A stretch of DNA of 64,000 nt from NCBI RefSeq assembly GCF_030506285.1, contig NZ_CP119422.1, positions 6,993,501-7,057,500 on the forward strand, written 5' to 3'. Of this stretch, positions 42,282 through 52,302 are shown one piece after another (position 1 is the stretch's first letter; each line of letters starts with the position of its first letter). Made by a program: the position numbers and the translations under genes. This stretch comes from Catalinimonas niigatensis (GTDB lineage Bacteria; Bacteroidota; Bacteroidia; Cytophagales; Cyclobacteriaceae). The notes beneath the pieces are model-generated. The model saw nothing but the letters and a program-made list of their open reading frames with translations, searched no databases and was not told the DNA's origin.

Positions 42282-45200
42282 ATGAAGCAAAGTTGTACCA
42301 AAAGGAGCTTTAAAGATAAGGGTCCTATGTTTAAACTGCTAAGACATTCCTTACGGATTGCCGTCATTGTGATGGGATGTCTTATGCATATGTTAGTGGC
42401 GAATGCACAAAATACTCAGGGAGAAACCTATCGGCTTAGTGGAAATGTTACTTCTGCTAGCGGCGGTGAAGTGCTTCCTGGAGTCAACGTATTGGTGAAA
42501 GGGACGCAGACAGGTACAGTGACGGATATAGACGGCAACTTTAATCTCAATGTGTCTACTGATGATGTACTGCTGATTTCTTTTATCGGTCACCTCACCC
42601 AGGAAATTCCGGTAAATGAAAAAACAAACATCAGCGTTTCCTTAGAAGAAGATATTGCACAACTGGATGAAATTGTAGTAGTGGGATACGGTGAAATGAA
42701 GAGATCTGACATGAGTAGTGCGCAAACCTCTATTGGGTCAGAAGAAATAGAAAAAACCGTAAACACCACCATAGAACAAGCTATTCAGGGCAGAGCTGCC
42801 GGGGTATATGTCACACAAAACACCGGACAACCCGGAGGTGGAATTTCGGTCAATATCCGGGGTGTAAACTCCATCAATGGTAGTAATGAGCCTCTGTACG
42901 TTATTGACGGGGTACAAATTGCACCGCCCAGGGTAGAATATGGAACAGCCAGTTCCACCAATCCACTGGTAGGGATAAACCCCGCTGATATTGAGTCCAT
43001 GGAAATTCTTCAGGGACCGTCGGCAACAGCCATCTACGGCTCCAGAGGTACCAATGGTGTTATCCTGATTACCACCAAGCGGGGGAAGTCAGGCATGATG
43101 AATATCAATTATGAATTTCTCTACAGTTTACAGGATAAACCCAATCCCTTGCCGGTCATGAATCTCAGGCAGTATGCCCAAATGACCAACGAATACCATG
43201 AGATTGCCGGAGGAGATTCTCCCGGTGCCTTTTTAGACCCCAGCCTGCTGGGTGAAGGAACCAACTGGCAGAATGAGCTTTTCAGACAGGCACCTCTTCT
43301 GAAACATCAGCTGAGCTTAAGCGGCGGCAATGAAAATACCACCTTTTACCTTTCAGGAGAATTCTTTGACCAGGAGGGAGTCGCTATAGGTTCAAGCTTT
43401 GACCGCTACAGCATGAGGTTGAATGTAGACAACCAAACCAGAGACTGGCTGAAACTGGGTGCCAACCTGAATGTGAGCCAGACAGATGAGGTGATGGGTA
43501 CCACCCAAGATAACCTGATCAACAATGCCTTGTCGTTACCACCGAATATTCCGATACAAAATCCTGATGGCAGTTGGGGTGGTGCCGATGTTTTGAATGG
43601 TTCAAGTGTGCAGTTTACGCCGCTTAATCCTATTGCAATTGCCAATCTCAACCAGAACGACAGAATGAGAAGGCAGTTTTTGGGCGGGGTCAATGCAGAA
43701 GTGAAAATTTTTGATGGCTTAGTTTTTCGTACTAACCTCAATACCAATGTTACCTATGGCAACCTCTCGTATTTTCAGCCTACCTGGCAGATCGGTGATA
43801 AGTTGAATGAGACCGCCATTTTGCAGGAAAGAAATGAAATGAGTAGTTCCTGGAACTGGAACCAGCTTTTGCAATACACCAAGTCATTTGGAAGACATAA
43901 CCTGGGCCTGATGGCCAGTCATGAGTCTCAGGGCTCCTACTGGGAAAATCTAACAGCTGAAAGAAGAGGCTTTGTAACCAACGAAATTCCCGACCTGAAT
44001 ATCGGAAGCCTACAGGGCGCTACCAACGGAGGTGGCAAAGGCGACTGGGCCATGGAATCTTACTTTGGCCGTGCAAACTATAATTTTGACGAAAGGTATA
44101 TCATTCAGGCAGCCATCAGAGCAGACGGTTCTTCCAACTTTGGTCCGGAAAACCGCTGGGGAATATTCCCTTCTGTGTCGGCTGCCTGGAGAGTTTCTGA
44201 AGAATCCTTTATGGATGGCGTTTCTCTGATCAATGAGCTGAAGCTGCGGGTAGAAAGAGGAGTGACCGGTAATCAGGGGAATGGCGGTATTTTTACCCCG
44301 CTTAGATCAGTCACCACGCCCTGGGGCGCTGGTTTTATCGCCGAAAGATACGGTAATCCAAATTTACAGTGGGAAGAGACGCTGACCAATAACATAGGCT
44401 TCAACCTGGCCATGTTTGAGAACCGTATCCAACTGGAAGGTGATTTTTATATCAAAGAAACCAACAATCTCCTGATGAATAACCCGCTGCCTGACTACAT
44501 GGGAACCGCCGGGGAAGGGTCTATCGGTACCCCTACTGTAAATATAGGTGCCCTTGAGAATAGGGGGTATGCGATCACTTTGAGCACAGTCAACATTGAC
44601 CGTGGCGCATTTACCTGGAAATCTAATTTTAACATTTCCGGCTTCAGAACCAAAATCACCGAATTTTATTCGGAAGCAGCTTTCGTAGATCGTACAGCCT
44701 GGTACCTGGACAACTGGACTCAGCGTGCTACCATAGGCGAGGCACCGTGGTTATTCAGAGGGTATGTGTATGATGGCATCTTCTCCTCAGTGGAAGAGAT
44801 AGAAAACAGTGCATTGCCTACCAATAGTGAGGGTGGAGAACTGGCCGTTGGAGAAAATTCAGTATGGGTAGGGGATATCAAATACAAGGATATCAATGAA
44901 GATGGTGTCATTGATGAAAGAGATCAGACCTATATCGGTAATCCCTGGCCTAAGTTTTCTTTCGGCTTTACCAATACCTTTAACTATAGAGGCTTTGACC
45001 TTACCGTACTGCTGACCGGTTCTTATGGGAATGATATCTTCAATTATCTGCGCTTCACCAATACTAATCCTAATAATATCAATTTAGGCCGCAACCTGCT
45101 GGAAGAAACTTTTGAGTATGCCAGAGTAATAGAAGATGAAAGCGGAAATCCTATGCTGGAAAATCCCGAAACGGATATCCCCAGAATCTCAGCTACCAAT

Positions 45201-45509
45201 ACCAATGGCAACGCTGCAAGATTTACTGATAAGTTTGTAGAAGATGGCTCTTACATCCGTGTCAAGAACGTTCAGCTCTCTTACAATTTTCCCAGCTCGT
45301 TGATTTCTCAGCAAAGTGTCATCCAGGGGCTTCGCCTGTCGGCGGGGGTACAAAACCTGGCTACTTTTACGAAATATAAGGGATATGACCCGGAAGTAGG
45401 GGCCTATGTAGGCAGGGATGTAGATCCTAACAATCAGGCTATAGGGTTAGATTTCGGACGTTATCCGCTCACTCCGGTTTATACTTTCAGCGTAGGGGTT
45501 AGTTTTTAA
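42282..45509 (+). CDS. SusC/RagA-type TonB-linked outer-membrane transporter
   Basis: 1075 residues. Signal sequence ends near MLVANAQ, then a carboxypeptidase-regulatory domain (SGNVTSASGGEVLPGVNVLV), the TonB-box/plug region (DEIVVVGYGEMKRSDM, AIQGRAAGVYVTQNTG, then NEPLYVIDG, a SusC hallmark) and a large beta-barrel ending in FSVGVSF. It is coupled with the SusD gene 19 bp later. Takes up an oligosaccharide through the barrel with SusD as lid. Intact. Confidence 0.96.
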   Translation: MKQSCTKRSFKDKGPMFKLLRHSLRIAVIVMGCLMHMLVANAQNTQGETYRLSGNVTSASGGEVLPGVNVLVKGTQTGTVTDIDGNFNLNVSTDDVLLISFIGHLTQEIPVNEKTNISVSLEEDIAQLDEIVVVGYGEMKRSDMSSAQTSIGSEEIEKTVNTTIEQAIQGRAAGVYVTQNTGQPGGGISVNIRGVNSINGSNEPLYVIDGVQIAPPRVEYGTASSTNPLVGINPADIESMEILQGPSATAIYGSRGTNGVILITTKRGKSGMMNINYEFLYSLQDKPNPLPVMNLRQYAQMTNEYHEIAGGDSPGAFLDPSLLGEGTNWQNELFRQAPLLKHQLSLSGGNENTTFYLSGEFFDQEGVAIGSSFDRYSMRLNVDNQTRDWLKLGANLNVSQTDEVMGTTQDNLINNALSLPPNIPIQNPDGSWGGADVLNGSSVQFTPLNPIAIANLNQNDRMRRQFLGGVNAEVKIFDGLVFRTNLNTNVTYGNLSYFQPTWQIGDKLNETAILQERNEMSSSWNWNQLLQYTKSFGRHNLGLMASHESQGSYWENLTAERRGFVTNEIPDLNIGSLQGATNGGGKGDWAMESYFGRANYNFDERYIIQAAIRADGSSNFGPENRWGIFPSVSAAWRVSEESFMDGVSLINELKLRVERGVTGNQGNGGIFTPLRSVTTPWGAGFIAERYGNPNLQWEETLTNNIGFNLAMFENRIQLEGDFYIKETNNLLMNNPLPDYMGTAGEGSIGTPTVNIGALENRGYAITLSTVNIDRGAFTWKSNFNISGFRTKITEFYSEAAFVDRTAWYLDNWTQRATIGEAPWLFRGYVYDGIFSSVEEIENSALPTNSEGGELAVGENSVWVGDIKYKDINEDGVIDERDQTYIGNPWPKFSFGFTNTFNYRGFDLTVLLTGSYGNDIFNYLRFTNTNPNNINLGRNLLEETFEYARVIEDESGNPMLENPETDIPRISATNTNGNAARFTDKFVEDGSYIRVKNVQLSYNFPSSLISQQSVIQGLRLSAGVQNLATFTKYKGYDPEVGAYVGRDVDPNNQAIGLDFGRYPLTPVYTFSVGVSF

Positions 45510-45528
45510 GTACAAACATCATTGAACA

Positions 45529-47181
45529 ATGAAAATATACAGATATAACATTTATTTGGCTTGTCTTTTCCTGATCAGCTGTTTTGCAGCTTGCGAAGAA
45601 GACTTTCTGGAAAGGCCACCTTTGAGCAGTATTGTGGATGGAAATTATTACCAGACCGCTGAACAAGTATTGGCCGGTACTGCGCCGCTTTATAATATCG
45701 TCTGGTTTGCCTATAATGATAAAGCATCACACGGCATAGGCGATGCCAGGGGCGGAATTCTGACCTCAGGTTCTTATCAGCTGGAGAATATTCAGATGAA
45801 TACGACTGGCGTTACGGCCGAAAATGGCAGCGCCTGGCGTTCTTTCTTCAACGTGGTAGGTCAGTCCAATACTGTGATCAGCAATATCAATCAGTATGCA
45901 GGTGAGTCTGTACCAGAAAGCATCAAACGGCATGGGATAGCAGAAGCCCGTTTTATGCGAGGGGTAGCTTACTCTTATCTGGTACAAAACTGGGGAGCAG
46001 TGCCCATCATTACCAACAACACCACGCTTTTGCAGGATACTACCACCGCCAGAAATACGGTAGAAAGTGTGTGGGAATTCATCCTTCGTGACCTGAGGTT
46101 TGCCGCTGAAGTGCTACCTGAATCTCCCCTGCAAGAAGGACGCCTTACCCGCTGGTCGGCGGAAGGTATGCTGAGCAAAATGTACCTTACCAGAGCGGGC
46201 ATCAGCGGTTCGTTAAACCAAACTGATCTGGACAGTGCTGCTTTCTTTGCCAAAAGTGTAATTGACAATAGCGGGGCAAGCCTGATGGATGATTATGCGG
46301 AATTGTTCAGAACACAGAACAACAATAATAGCGAAAGCATATTTGCTCTTCAGTGGGTGTACAATGGGGACTATGGCTCTCAGAACAGTGTACAGGCTTT
46401 TCTGGCCTATAGCTCAGAGATCACAGGATTTGCTGATGGCTGGGGAGGAGATATCGGTGCTTCTTTGTACCTACTCAACAAGTATGAGGATTTTAATACC
46501 GACGAACGCCGCAAAGCTACTTTTATGTTTCCTGCCGAACATTATCCTGAAATTACCCAGGTGCCTTCCGGTGGCGAAGCACAGGAGCTCAGGGTACCGG
46601 TAAACAGTACGGATGCCGATGGTCAGCAATACAATTCCCGGGTTTGGGTGAAGAAATATGTAGTGGGCAGACCGGAAGATAATAATGGAGAAGTATTGCA
46701 GCAGCGGACCGGAATCAATACCTATATTCTCAGGCTTGCCGATGTATACCTGACCTATGCCGAAGCTGTATTGAACAGCAATCCTTCCGAAGCCCTGACC
46801 TATTTGAATCTGGTACGGGAGAGAGCCGGGCTGGCCGACAAAACCTCCATCACCTGGCAGGATATTTTTGACGAGCGGCTGCTGGAGTTTGCTATGGAAG
46901 GCCAGGCCTGGTACGATTTTGTGAGATTGCATTACTATGATCCGCAGCGGGCTTATGACATCCTGAGCAATCAGGACAGAGGGTTCTTCAGAATGTATCC
47001 TAACCAGATTCCTGACCCCACTTCCTGGAGCATTGAGATTGATGAAGAGGACGATACCCGTACTTTCACAGTGAATTCAAGCAATTTCTATCTGCCTATT
47101 CCGGCAAACGAGCTCTCTCGTGCACCGAATTTAAGAAAGCCTCCGGTACCTTATAACTTCTCACAGGAAGCTCAGGAATAA
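45529..47181 (+). CDS. SusD/RagB-type glycan-binding lipoprotein
   Basis: 550 residues; lipobox at residues 19-22 (FAAC, C22). Typical SusD features: N-terminal NYYQTAEQVLAG, a TPR-like region with ARFMRGVAYSYLVQNWGAVP and NTVESVWEFILRDLRFA, then LRLADVYLTYAEAVLNSN and VRERAG, and the C-terminal LPIPANELSRAPNL. Works with SusC as its lid on the outer membrane. Same operon, with the glycan-binding protein 23 bp downstream. Confidence 0.96.
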   Translation: MKIYRYNIYLACLFLISCFAACEEDFLERPPLSSIVDGNYYQTAEQVLAGTAPLYNIVWFAYNDKASHGIGDARGGILTSGSYQLENIQMNTTGVTAENGSAWRSFFNVVGQSNTVISNINQYAGESVPESIKRHGIAEARFMRGVAYSYLVQNWGAVPIITNNTTLLQDTTTARNTVESVWEFILRDLRFAAEVLPESPLQEGRLTRWSAEGMLSKMYLTRAGISGSLNQTDLDSAAFFAKSVIDNSGASLMDDYAELFRTQNNNNSESIFALQWVYNGDYGSQNSVQAFLAYSSEITGFADGWGGDIGASLYLLNKYEDFNTDERRKATFMFPAEHYPEITQVPSGGEAQELRVPVNSTDADGQQYNSRVWVKKYVVGRPEDNNGEVLQQRTGINTYILRLADVYLTYAEAVLNSNPSEALTYLNLVRERAGLADKTSITWQDIFDERLLEFAMEGQAWYDFVRLHYYDPQRAYDILSNQDRGFFRMYPNQIPDPTSWSIEIDEEDDTRTFTVNSSNFYLPIPANELSRAPNLRKPPVPYNFSQEAQE

Positions 47182-47204
47182 ACAGTATCAAAAAGAAAAA
47201 GAAC

Positions 47205-48461
47205 ATGAAACATATACAATCCATATATTCAGTCACCCGCTCCGGACTGCTCATCATTCTCATCGCTGCCCTGGGCCTGCTCAGTGCTTGTGAAGATGAC
47301 GATATGTCTACTGGCGCCCCTATCATTGAAAGGGTAAGGTTGACCGATCCTACAACAGCAGATAGCTCCTTCATCAGTGCGACCCTGGGCAGTACGCTGG
47401 CCATTATAGGCCAGAACCTGGGTAGTGCCGAATATGTATACATCAATGGTTACCAGATCAGGGTCAATTCCGCTTATGCCACTGAGCGTAATCTGATCAT
47501 AAGTATACTGGACAGTGTACCTACCATTGCGACCAATCCCGATGTACCCAATACCCTGCGGGTCGTAAGTCCTTATGGAGAAGCGACTTATGATTTTCAG
47601 ACACTGCCTCCGGCACCCATTATTGAACAGGTGGCCAATCAGTATGTAAGGGCGGGAGAGACGCTAAGACTGTATGGCAGATATTTCTACTTCGTGGATA
47701 CTGTCTATTTACCGGGAGACATCGCAGTAACAGAGGGCATTACTGCCAATGGAAGATCATTGAGTCTTACGGTACCCGAAGGGCTGGATTTTTCTGGGGG
47801 AAACTACGTGCAGGTAGTCACGCAGAGCGGTACTTCCAATATCAATCGGGAAAGCCAGTTGTTTGACGGCAGTGGTATCGTCAGTAATTTTGACGACACT
47901 TTCCCCTGGGGATGGGGGATCAATATAGAAACCAGCGTAACTACCACGGCGCCTAATATCCAGCCTATTGAAAATAACTTTGCTCTGGTCAACATGTCGG
48001 TACCGGGGAATTATGGCTGGTCCAACGACAAAGTGATCAATATGGTAGACTGGGGTGGTGCTCAAATTTATCCTACTGCCCCTTCGGCTGCCTATGATCC
48101 TTCGCTGCCGATAGCAGATTTTGACGCACGCTTTGAAGTGGCGGTGTCCTCTTCGGCTTCTCTGGAAGGAATAGAACTTCAGATGATGTACCAGGATGCA
48201 AACAATGTAGAACTGACAGCCAATGTACCCATGACAAATTTTATCCGTACGCAGGATGGTAGTTGGTATACAGTGTCTATACCTCTTAATGAACTGGCCA
48301 ATGGCACTTCAACATTGGATACTTATGCAGATATTTTAACCGGTAATGCTAACGGTGAACATCATTTCAGGATTGTGGTGGTTAATACCACCGCCAATGA
48401 TGTTCCTGTGACAATTGCCATAGATAATGTGAGAGTAGTGAATGCTGAAATGGAAGAATAG
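47205..48461 (+). CDS. Surface glycan-binding lipoprotein with IPT/TIG domains
   Basis: 418 residues with signal and lipobox LLSAC (C29). It has two IPT/TIG-like segments (IIERVRLTDPTTADSSF..., PPAPIIEQVANQYVRAGETLRL YGRYF region) and a C-terminal beta-sandwich (FDDTFPWGWGINIETS, VIAIDNVRV). This is the pattern of SGBP-type proteins after SusD in Bacteroidota loci: the surface proteins that hold the glycan. Which glycan is unknown. A strong terminator follows, so the operon of three genes ends here. Confidence 0.85.
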   Translation: MKHIQSIYSVTRSGLLIILIAALGLLSACEDDDMSTGAPIIERVRLTDPTTADSSFISATLGSTLAIIGQNLGSAEYVYINGYQIRVNSAYATERNLIISILDSVPTIATNPDVPNTLRVVSPYGEATYDFQTLPPAPIIEQVANQYVRAGETLRLYGRYFYFVDTVYLPGDIAVTEGITANGRSLSLTVPEGLDFSGGNYVQVVTQSGTSNINRESQLFDGSGIVSNFDDTFPWGWGINIETSVTTTAPNIQPIENNFALVNMSVPGNYGWSNDKVINMVDWGGAQIYPTAPSAAYDPSLPIADFDARFEVAVSSSASLEGIELQMMYQDANNVELTANVPMTNFIRTQDGSWYTVSIPLNELANGTSTLDTYADILTGNANGEHHFRIVVVNTTANDVPVTIAIDNVRVVNAEMEE

Positions 48462-48494
48462 TTGTAGTTTTTTCATTTCATAATCGTTAGCACG

Positions 48495-48531
48495 AATGGT
48501 ATGCCATCTTTTGGCATACCATTGTTTTTTT
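48495..48531 (+). terminator. Terminator of the SusCD operon
   Basis: AATGGTATGCC (48495-48505)/GGCATACCATT (48513-48523), followed by GTTTTTTT: a perfect 11-bp stem with a T run. Confidence 0.9.
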
Positions 48532-48796
48532 AAGCGCTAGTAATCTCAATCTCATAGAATCCACTACCTGTCGTCGGGTGAAAGTTTGTACCATTAGATT
48601 AGGACACCACTGTCTTGCTATCCCTGCTGTGTTGGTTTTCTGTTATAATACGATCAAGTAAGCTATTATCAGTACGATAGCCTGATGACTATATACAGAT
48701 GTAGGGTAATAATAGCCAATGCGCAGGATGATTTTCTGCCCGCTACTATTTTAGTACTGTCAAATCAGTATTTACTTTAACCACATTGTAGACATC

Positions 48797-48901
48797 ATGA
48801 ATAAACTGGAGTATTATCTTAAAGACAATCCGCTTACCGCTGCCGAAAATGACGCAAGCATCAATACTGATGATCATCAGAATGCGGGATTTGAGAACTG
48901 A
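48797..48901 (+). pseudogene. Short fragment like the start of an HU-type DUF4469 protein
   Basis: Frame of 34 residues: MNKLEYYLKDNPLTAAEND and then a stop soon after. The start resembles the (L)KYYLRDNPLTPDPND beginning of Bacteroidota HU-family DNA-binding proteins. It lacks the remainder of a 130-residue protein, and its 3' end overlaps the tail of the ASPIC gene on the other strand. A remnant or chance; not a functional gene. Confidence 0.4.
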
Positions 48902-51900
48902 TAGATCTGTGGAGTATCATCATTTCTCCCAAAGATCAACTGATCCTTATCTTGCAGTATTTTACGCACTTCGCCTTTGATCTGTATGCCACTATGTGTA
49001 GCGTTCAGAGGCTTAAAATCACCTTTTCCATCACCCAGCAAGACAGTTCCGAAATTTCCACTGGCTTTGCCAAATCGTGCCCGCATCTTGTCCAGATTTC
49101 CTCCGCTGACGATGTCCAGATGCCCATCCTGGTTGACATCCAATGCCGCCAAAGCAAAGACCGGGGCAAACTGAATGTCGGTAGGTAGCTTTTTGGGAAC
49201 AAATGTACCCTCCCGGTTTTCAAAATAAGTAGTTTCAAACTGATAAGCCTTTAGCAACCTGGAGGCTTTTATTTCTTCAGGCGTTAGCAGATCGGCTATT
49301 CTGGCCTGAGCGTAGGAGGCATAGTCAGGAAAGCGCTTTTTGAACATAGGGGATTGGGCAATCAACTCATCTCGGGTAGGAGAGGGGTAACTTTGATCAC
49401 CGATATAGTAATTCATGATAGGGTCTATCGCACCATTTTGGTCATAATCACCATAATACAGGCTGACCGGCCGGTTGGAAGTAGCTTGGAACTGATTGTT
49501 CATGCCAAAGTTTCCGATGACCAGATCCAGGTCGCCGTCCTGATCAAAATCTGCGGCCAGCAGACTGTGCCACCAGCCTTCCGTATTTTCAGCAAAGTAG
49601 GTGCTGCTTTCATCTTCCAGTTTACCGTTCCGGTTGATGAATACTTTGACCGGCATCCACTCACCCACCACGATCAGGTCGGCTTGCTGGTCCTGGTTGA
49701 CGTCCATCCACAAAGCATCAGTAACCATGCCTACTTCAGAGAGCTCAGGAACGATTTGATCAGTAGCGATGGAAAAATTTCCCTGCCCGTCATTGAGCAA
49801 AATATAGGATTGAGGCGTTTCCGGATAACGCCCGGGAATGATCCGGCCTCCTACAAATAAATCCAGGTCTCCATCTCCGTCAATATCTTCAGCCTGTACA
49901 CAGGAACTGCTGCTGAGCATGACAGGCAGAGAAACCTCTTCAAAATTTCCATTGCCCAGGTTGCGGTACAAATGATCCTGTAGCAGATCATCGTTTTCGC
50001 TGTATTCATAGCCTCCACTGACTACATAGAGATCATGGTCTCCGTCATTGTCCATATCAAAAAAGAGCGCATCCACATCCTCTGACATTGCATGTCGTGG
50101 GAAAATGGAAGCGGTACTTTCTGTATACTTTTGCTGAGTGTCTTGCAGGAAGATGCTTCCGCTCTGCCCCCTGGCACCGCCGATAAAAATGTCCATCAAC
50201 CCATCACCATTGACATCTGCTCCTGCCAGTGCGGGACCGGCAGAAGAATACATACGAGGCAGGAGAGATTGTAACTTAAAATCTATAAATGCATTCTCCT
50301 CGTGCTTGAAATTAATCTGAGATTTACTTTTGACAAATAAAGCTTTTTCAGGTTTTTGATTTGCTGTCTTTTGTAAGCCAGCCTCCGTCTGATCCAGTGT
50401 CAGCGTCTGATTGGTCCGAATTTGTTTCAATGTTTGTATTTCTCCAGTGGGCCAGCTTATCATCAGGGAGTCAATGGTTTTTACCTCTCCTAAACCAAAG
50501 AAAAGTGTTGGTTCCATGCTGGACTGAAACCCACGATATGGATTTTGTACCCGAACAAGGCTGCTGTCGCCGCTGTACAATTGTACTTTTGCCCCCAGCC
50601 CAAAAATATTGCCTGCTTTGCCTTTGAGATGAATCTTCAGAAAACGGTGGGTACTGCTGTCGGTATTGTTTCTGTAAATACCTGCCTCAGCGTCCAGATG
50701 GTTCAACACCAGGTCCAGGTCGCCGTCATTGTCCAGGTCGGCATAAGCGGCTCCATTCGTTAGTGTAGGTTCTCCAAAACCCCATACTGCTGACTGGTCC
50801 GAAAAAAACAAGCCATTGGTATTTCGGTACATATAATTGTGGACGGCGTTAGACGGCATCTTGCTCAGAATTTCCTGCATCTGATCAATGGGTTTGCCCT
50901 CTTTCTTTTGGGAAAGTAAATCTGCCTGATAAGCCAGAAAATAATTGTTGGTAAAAGCTCTTTTGAACCCATTGCTGATAAACAGGTCTTGCAGTCCGTC
51001 ATTGTCATAGTCGGCCAGCAGGGCTGCCCAGCTCCAGTCAGTATTAGATACACCGGCAAGCTGGCCTATTTCAGAAAATAGCGGAAGGCTGTCTTCGCCA
51101 ATGCCCCGGTTGAGATGCAGCATATTCCGCATGTACTGATGGTGCAGCCCGTTTTTCACCATCGCTTGGTAGAGGTCGTACTTATCCGGCCAGTGCAGTT
51201 CTTTTTGCCTTTGGTTATCTTCCGGCAGCATGTCCAGCGAAAAGATATCCATCCAGCCATCATTGTTGACATCAGCGATATCCACGCCCATAGAAAATTG
51301 TGACATATGGGTGAGCAGTACATCGCTTTTTTCTTCAAACACTTGTCCCTCCCGGTTCAGATAGAATTTATCCTTTCCGGTATAATCATTGGAAGCGTAA
51401 ATGTCTATCCAGCCATCATTATTGATATCGGCCAAAGCGACTCCCAGCCCATAATTGGCTGCAGGACCATAAATGCCCAGTGAATCGCTTATATCAGTGA
51501 ATACTCCTTTTACCCCCCCTCTTTCCTCCCTTGAGGAGGGATCATTTCTGTATAGTTTGTTGCCTACATAAGGAACACGTTGCTGGCTGTTGCGTCGGCT
51601 GATATCGTAGGCATTGGAAATTTGCTGGCGGGAATGATTGAGCAGAAACATGTCCAGATCACCGTCCTGATCATAGTCAAAGAAAGCAGCCTGGGTAGAA
51701 TAAGAGTCATCGTTCAAGCCGTACGCATAAGCCTGGTCGGTAAAGGTTAGATCGCCATTATTAATGTAAAGCGAATTTTCCCGGAACATCGGTTGGTCTT
51801 CAGCCGATCGGCAGACATAAATATCCAGAAAACCATCGCCATTGATATCCACCATCGCCACGCCGGTTCGCCATCCGTTGGCGGCACTCACGCCTACCTG

Positions 51901-52284
51901 TTCGGTGATGTCTTCAAATTGTAAGCGGCCCTCTACGATTCCCCTGTTGAGGTAAAGTTTATTTTGCCCTTGGTTAGCGCTCAGGTAGATGTCAACCAGA
52001 CCGTCATTATTGATGTCGCCCAGCGCTACACCACCGCCATTATAGAAGTAATCATTGGCGATGATATTCTGTATTTCGTTTTCCTCATTAAGATTAATAA
52101 AGTTAACGCCTGTATCTTGAGAAGAGAGTTTGGTAAATAAAATATCTTTCTCTTTAGCATGATCTGATTGACAGGAAAATGTACCAAAAACAAGTGTGAT
52201 GATAGAGAAAGATAGGATTTGAAGTGTCATAGGAAAAGCAGCGCTTGAACAGGAAAGGGAAATGAGCATATCATCACTGCTCAT
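48877..52284 (-). CDS. FG-GAP/ASPIC-UnbV repeat lipoprotein (CRTAC1-like)
   Basis: About 1135 residues. Start uncertain: MSSDDMLISLS at 52284, or MLISLS (52269), or MTLQILSF (52230); each leads to lipobox TFSC. More than ten FG-GAP/VCBS repeats with Ca-binding DxDxDG patterns (DINNDGLVDIYLS, DINGDGFLDIYV, DYDQDGDLDMFLL) form beta-propellers, and an ASPIC/UnbV region (HLKGKAGNIFGLGAKVQL, YRGFQSSMEPTLFFGLGEV) lies in the middle. Such proteins stand at the cell surface in Bacteroidota sugar loci with unknown biochemical role. It begins 18 bp after the PVC-haem gene, same operon. Confidence 0.92.
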   Translation of the reverse strand: MSSDDMLISLSCSSAAFPMTLQILSFSIITLVFGTFSCQSDHAKEKDILFTKLSSQDTGVNFINLNEENEIQNIIANDYFYNGGGVALGDINNDGLVDIYLSANQGQNKLYLNRGIVEGRLQFEDITEQVGVSAANGWRTGVAMVDINGDGFLDIYVCRSAEDQPMFRENSLYINNGDLTFTDQAYAYGLNDDSYSTQAAFFDYDQDGDLDMFLLNHSRQQISNAYDISRRNSQQRVPYVGNKLYRNDPSSREERGGVKGVFTDISDSLGIYGPAANYGLGVALADINNDGWIDIYASNDYTGKDKFYLNREGQVFEEKSDVLLTHMSQFSMGVDIADVNNDGWMDIFSLDMLPEDNQRQKELHWPDKYDLYQAMVKNGLHHQYMRNMLHLNRGIGEDSLPLFSEIGQLAGVSNTDWSWAALLADYDNDGLQDLFISNGFKRAFTNNYFLAYQADLLSQKKEGKPIDQMQEILSKMPSNAVHNYMYRNTNGLFFSDQSAVWGFGEPTLTNGAAYADLDNDGDLDLVLNHLDAEAGIYRNNTDSSTHRFLKIHLKGKAGNIFGLGAKVQLYSGDSSLVRVQNPYRGFQSSMEPTLFFGLGEVKTIDSLMISWPTGEIQTLKQIRTNQTLTLDQTEAGLQKTANQKPEKALFVKSKSQINFKHEENAFIDFKLQSLLPRMYSSAGPALAGADVNGDGLMDIFIGGARGQSGSIFLQDTQQKYTESTASIFPRHAMSEDVDALFFDMDNDGDHDLYVVSGGYEYSENDDLLQDHLYRNLGNGNFEEVSLPVMLSSSSCVQAEDIDGDGDLDLFVGGRIIPGRYPETPQSYILLNDGQGNFSIATDQIVPELSEVGMVTDALWMDVNQDQQADLIVVGEWMPVKVFINRNGKLEDESSTYFAENTEGWWHSLLAADFDQDGDLDLVIGNFGMNNQFQATSNRPVSLYYGDYDQNGAIDPIMNYYIGDQSYPSPTRDELIAQSPMFKKRFPDYASYAQARIADLLTPEEIKASRLLKAYQFETTYFENREGTFVPKKLPTDIQFAPVFALAALDVNQDGHLDIVSGGNLDKMRARFGKASGNFGTVLLGDGKGDFKPLNATHSGIQIKGEVRKILQDKDQLIFGRNDDTPQIYQFSNPAF

Positions 52285-52302
52285 TTCCCGATTTTGATTC
52301 TA

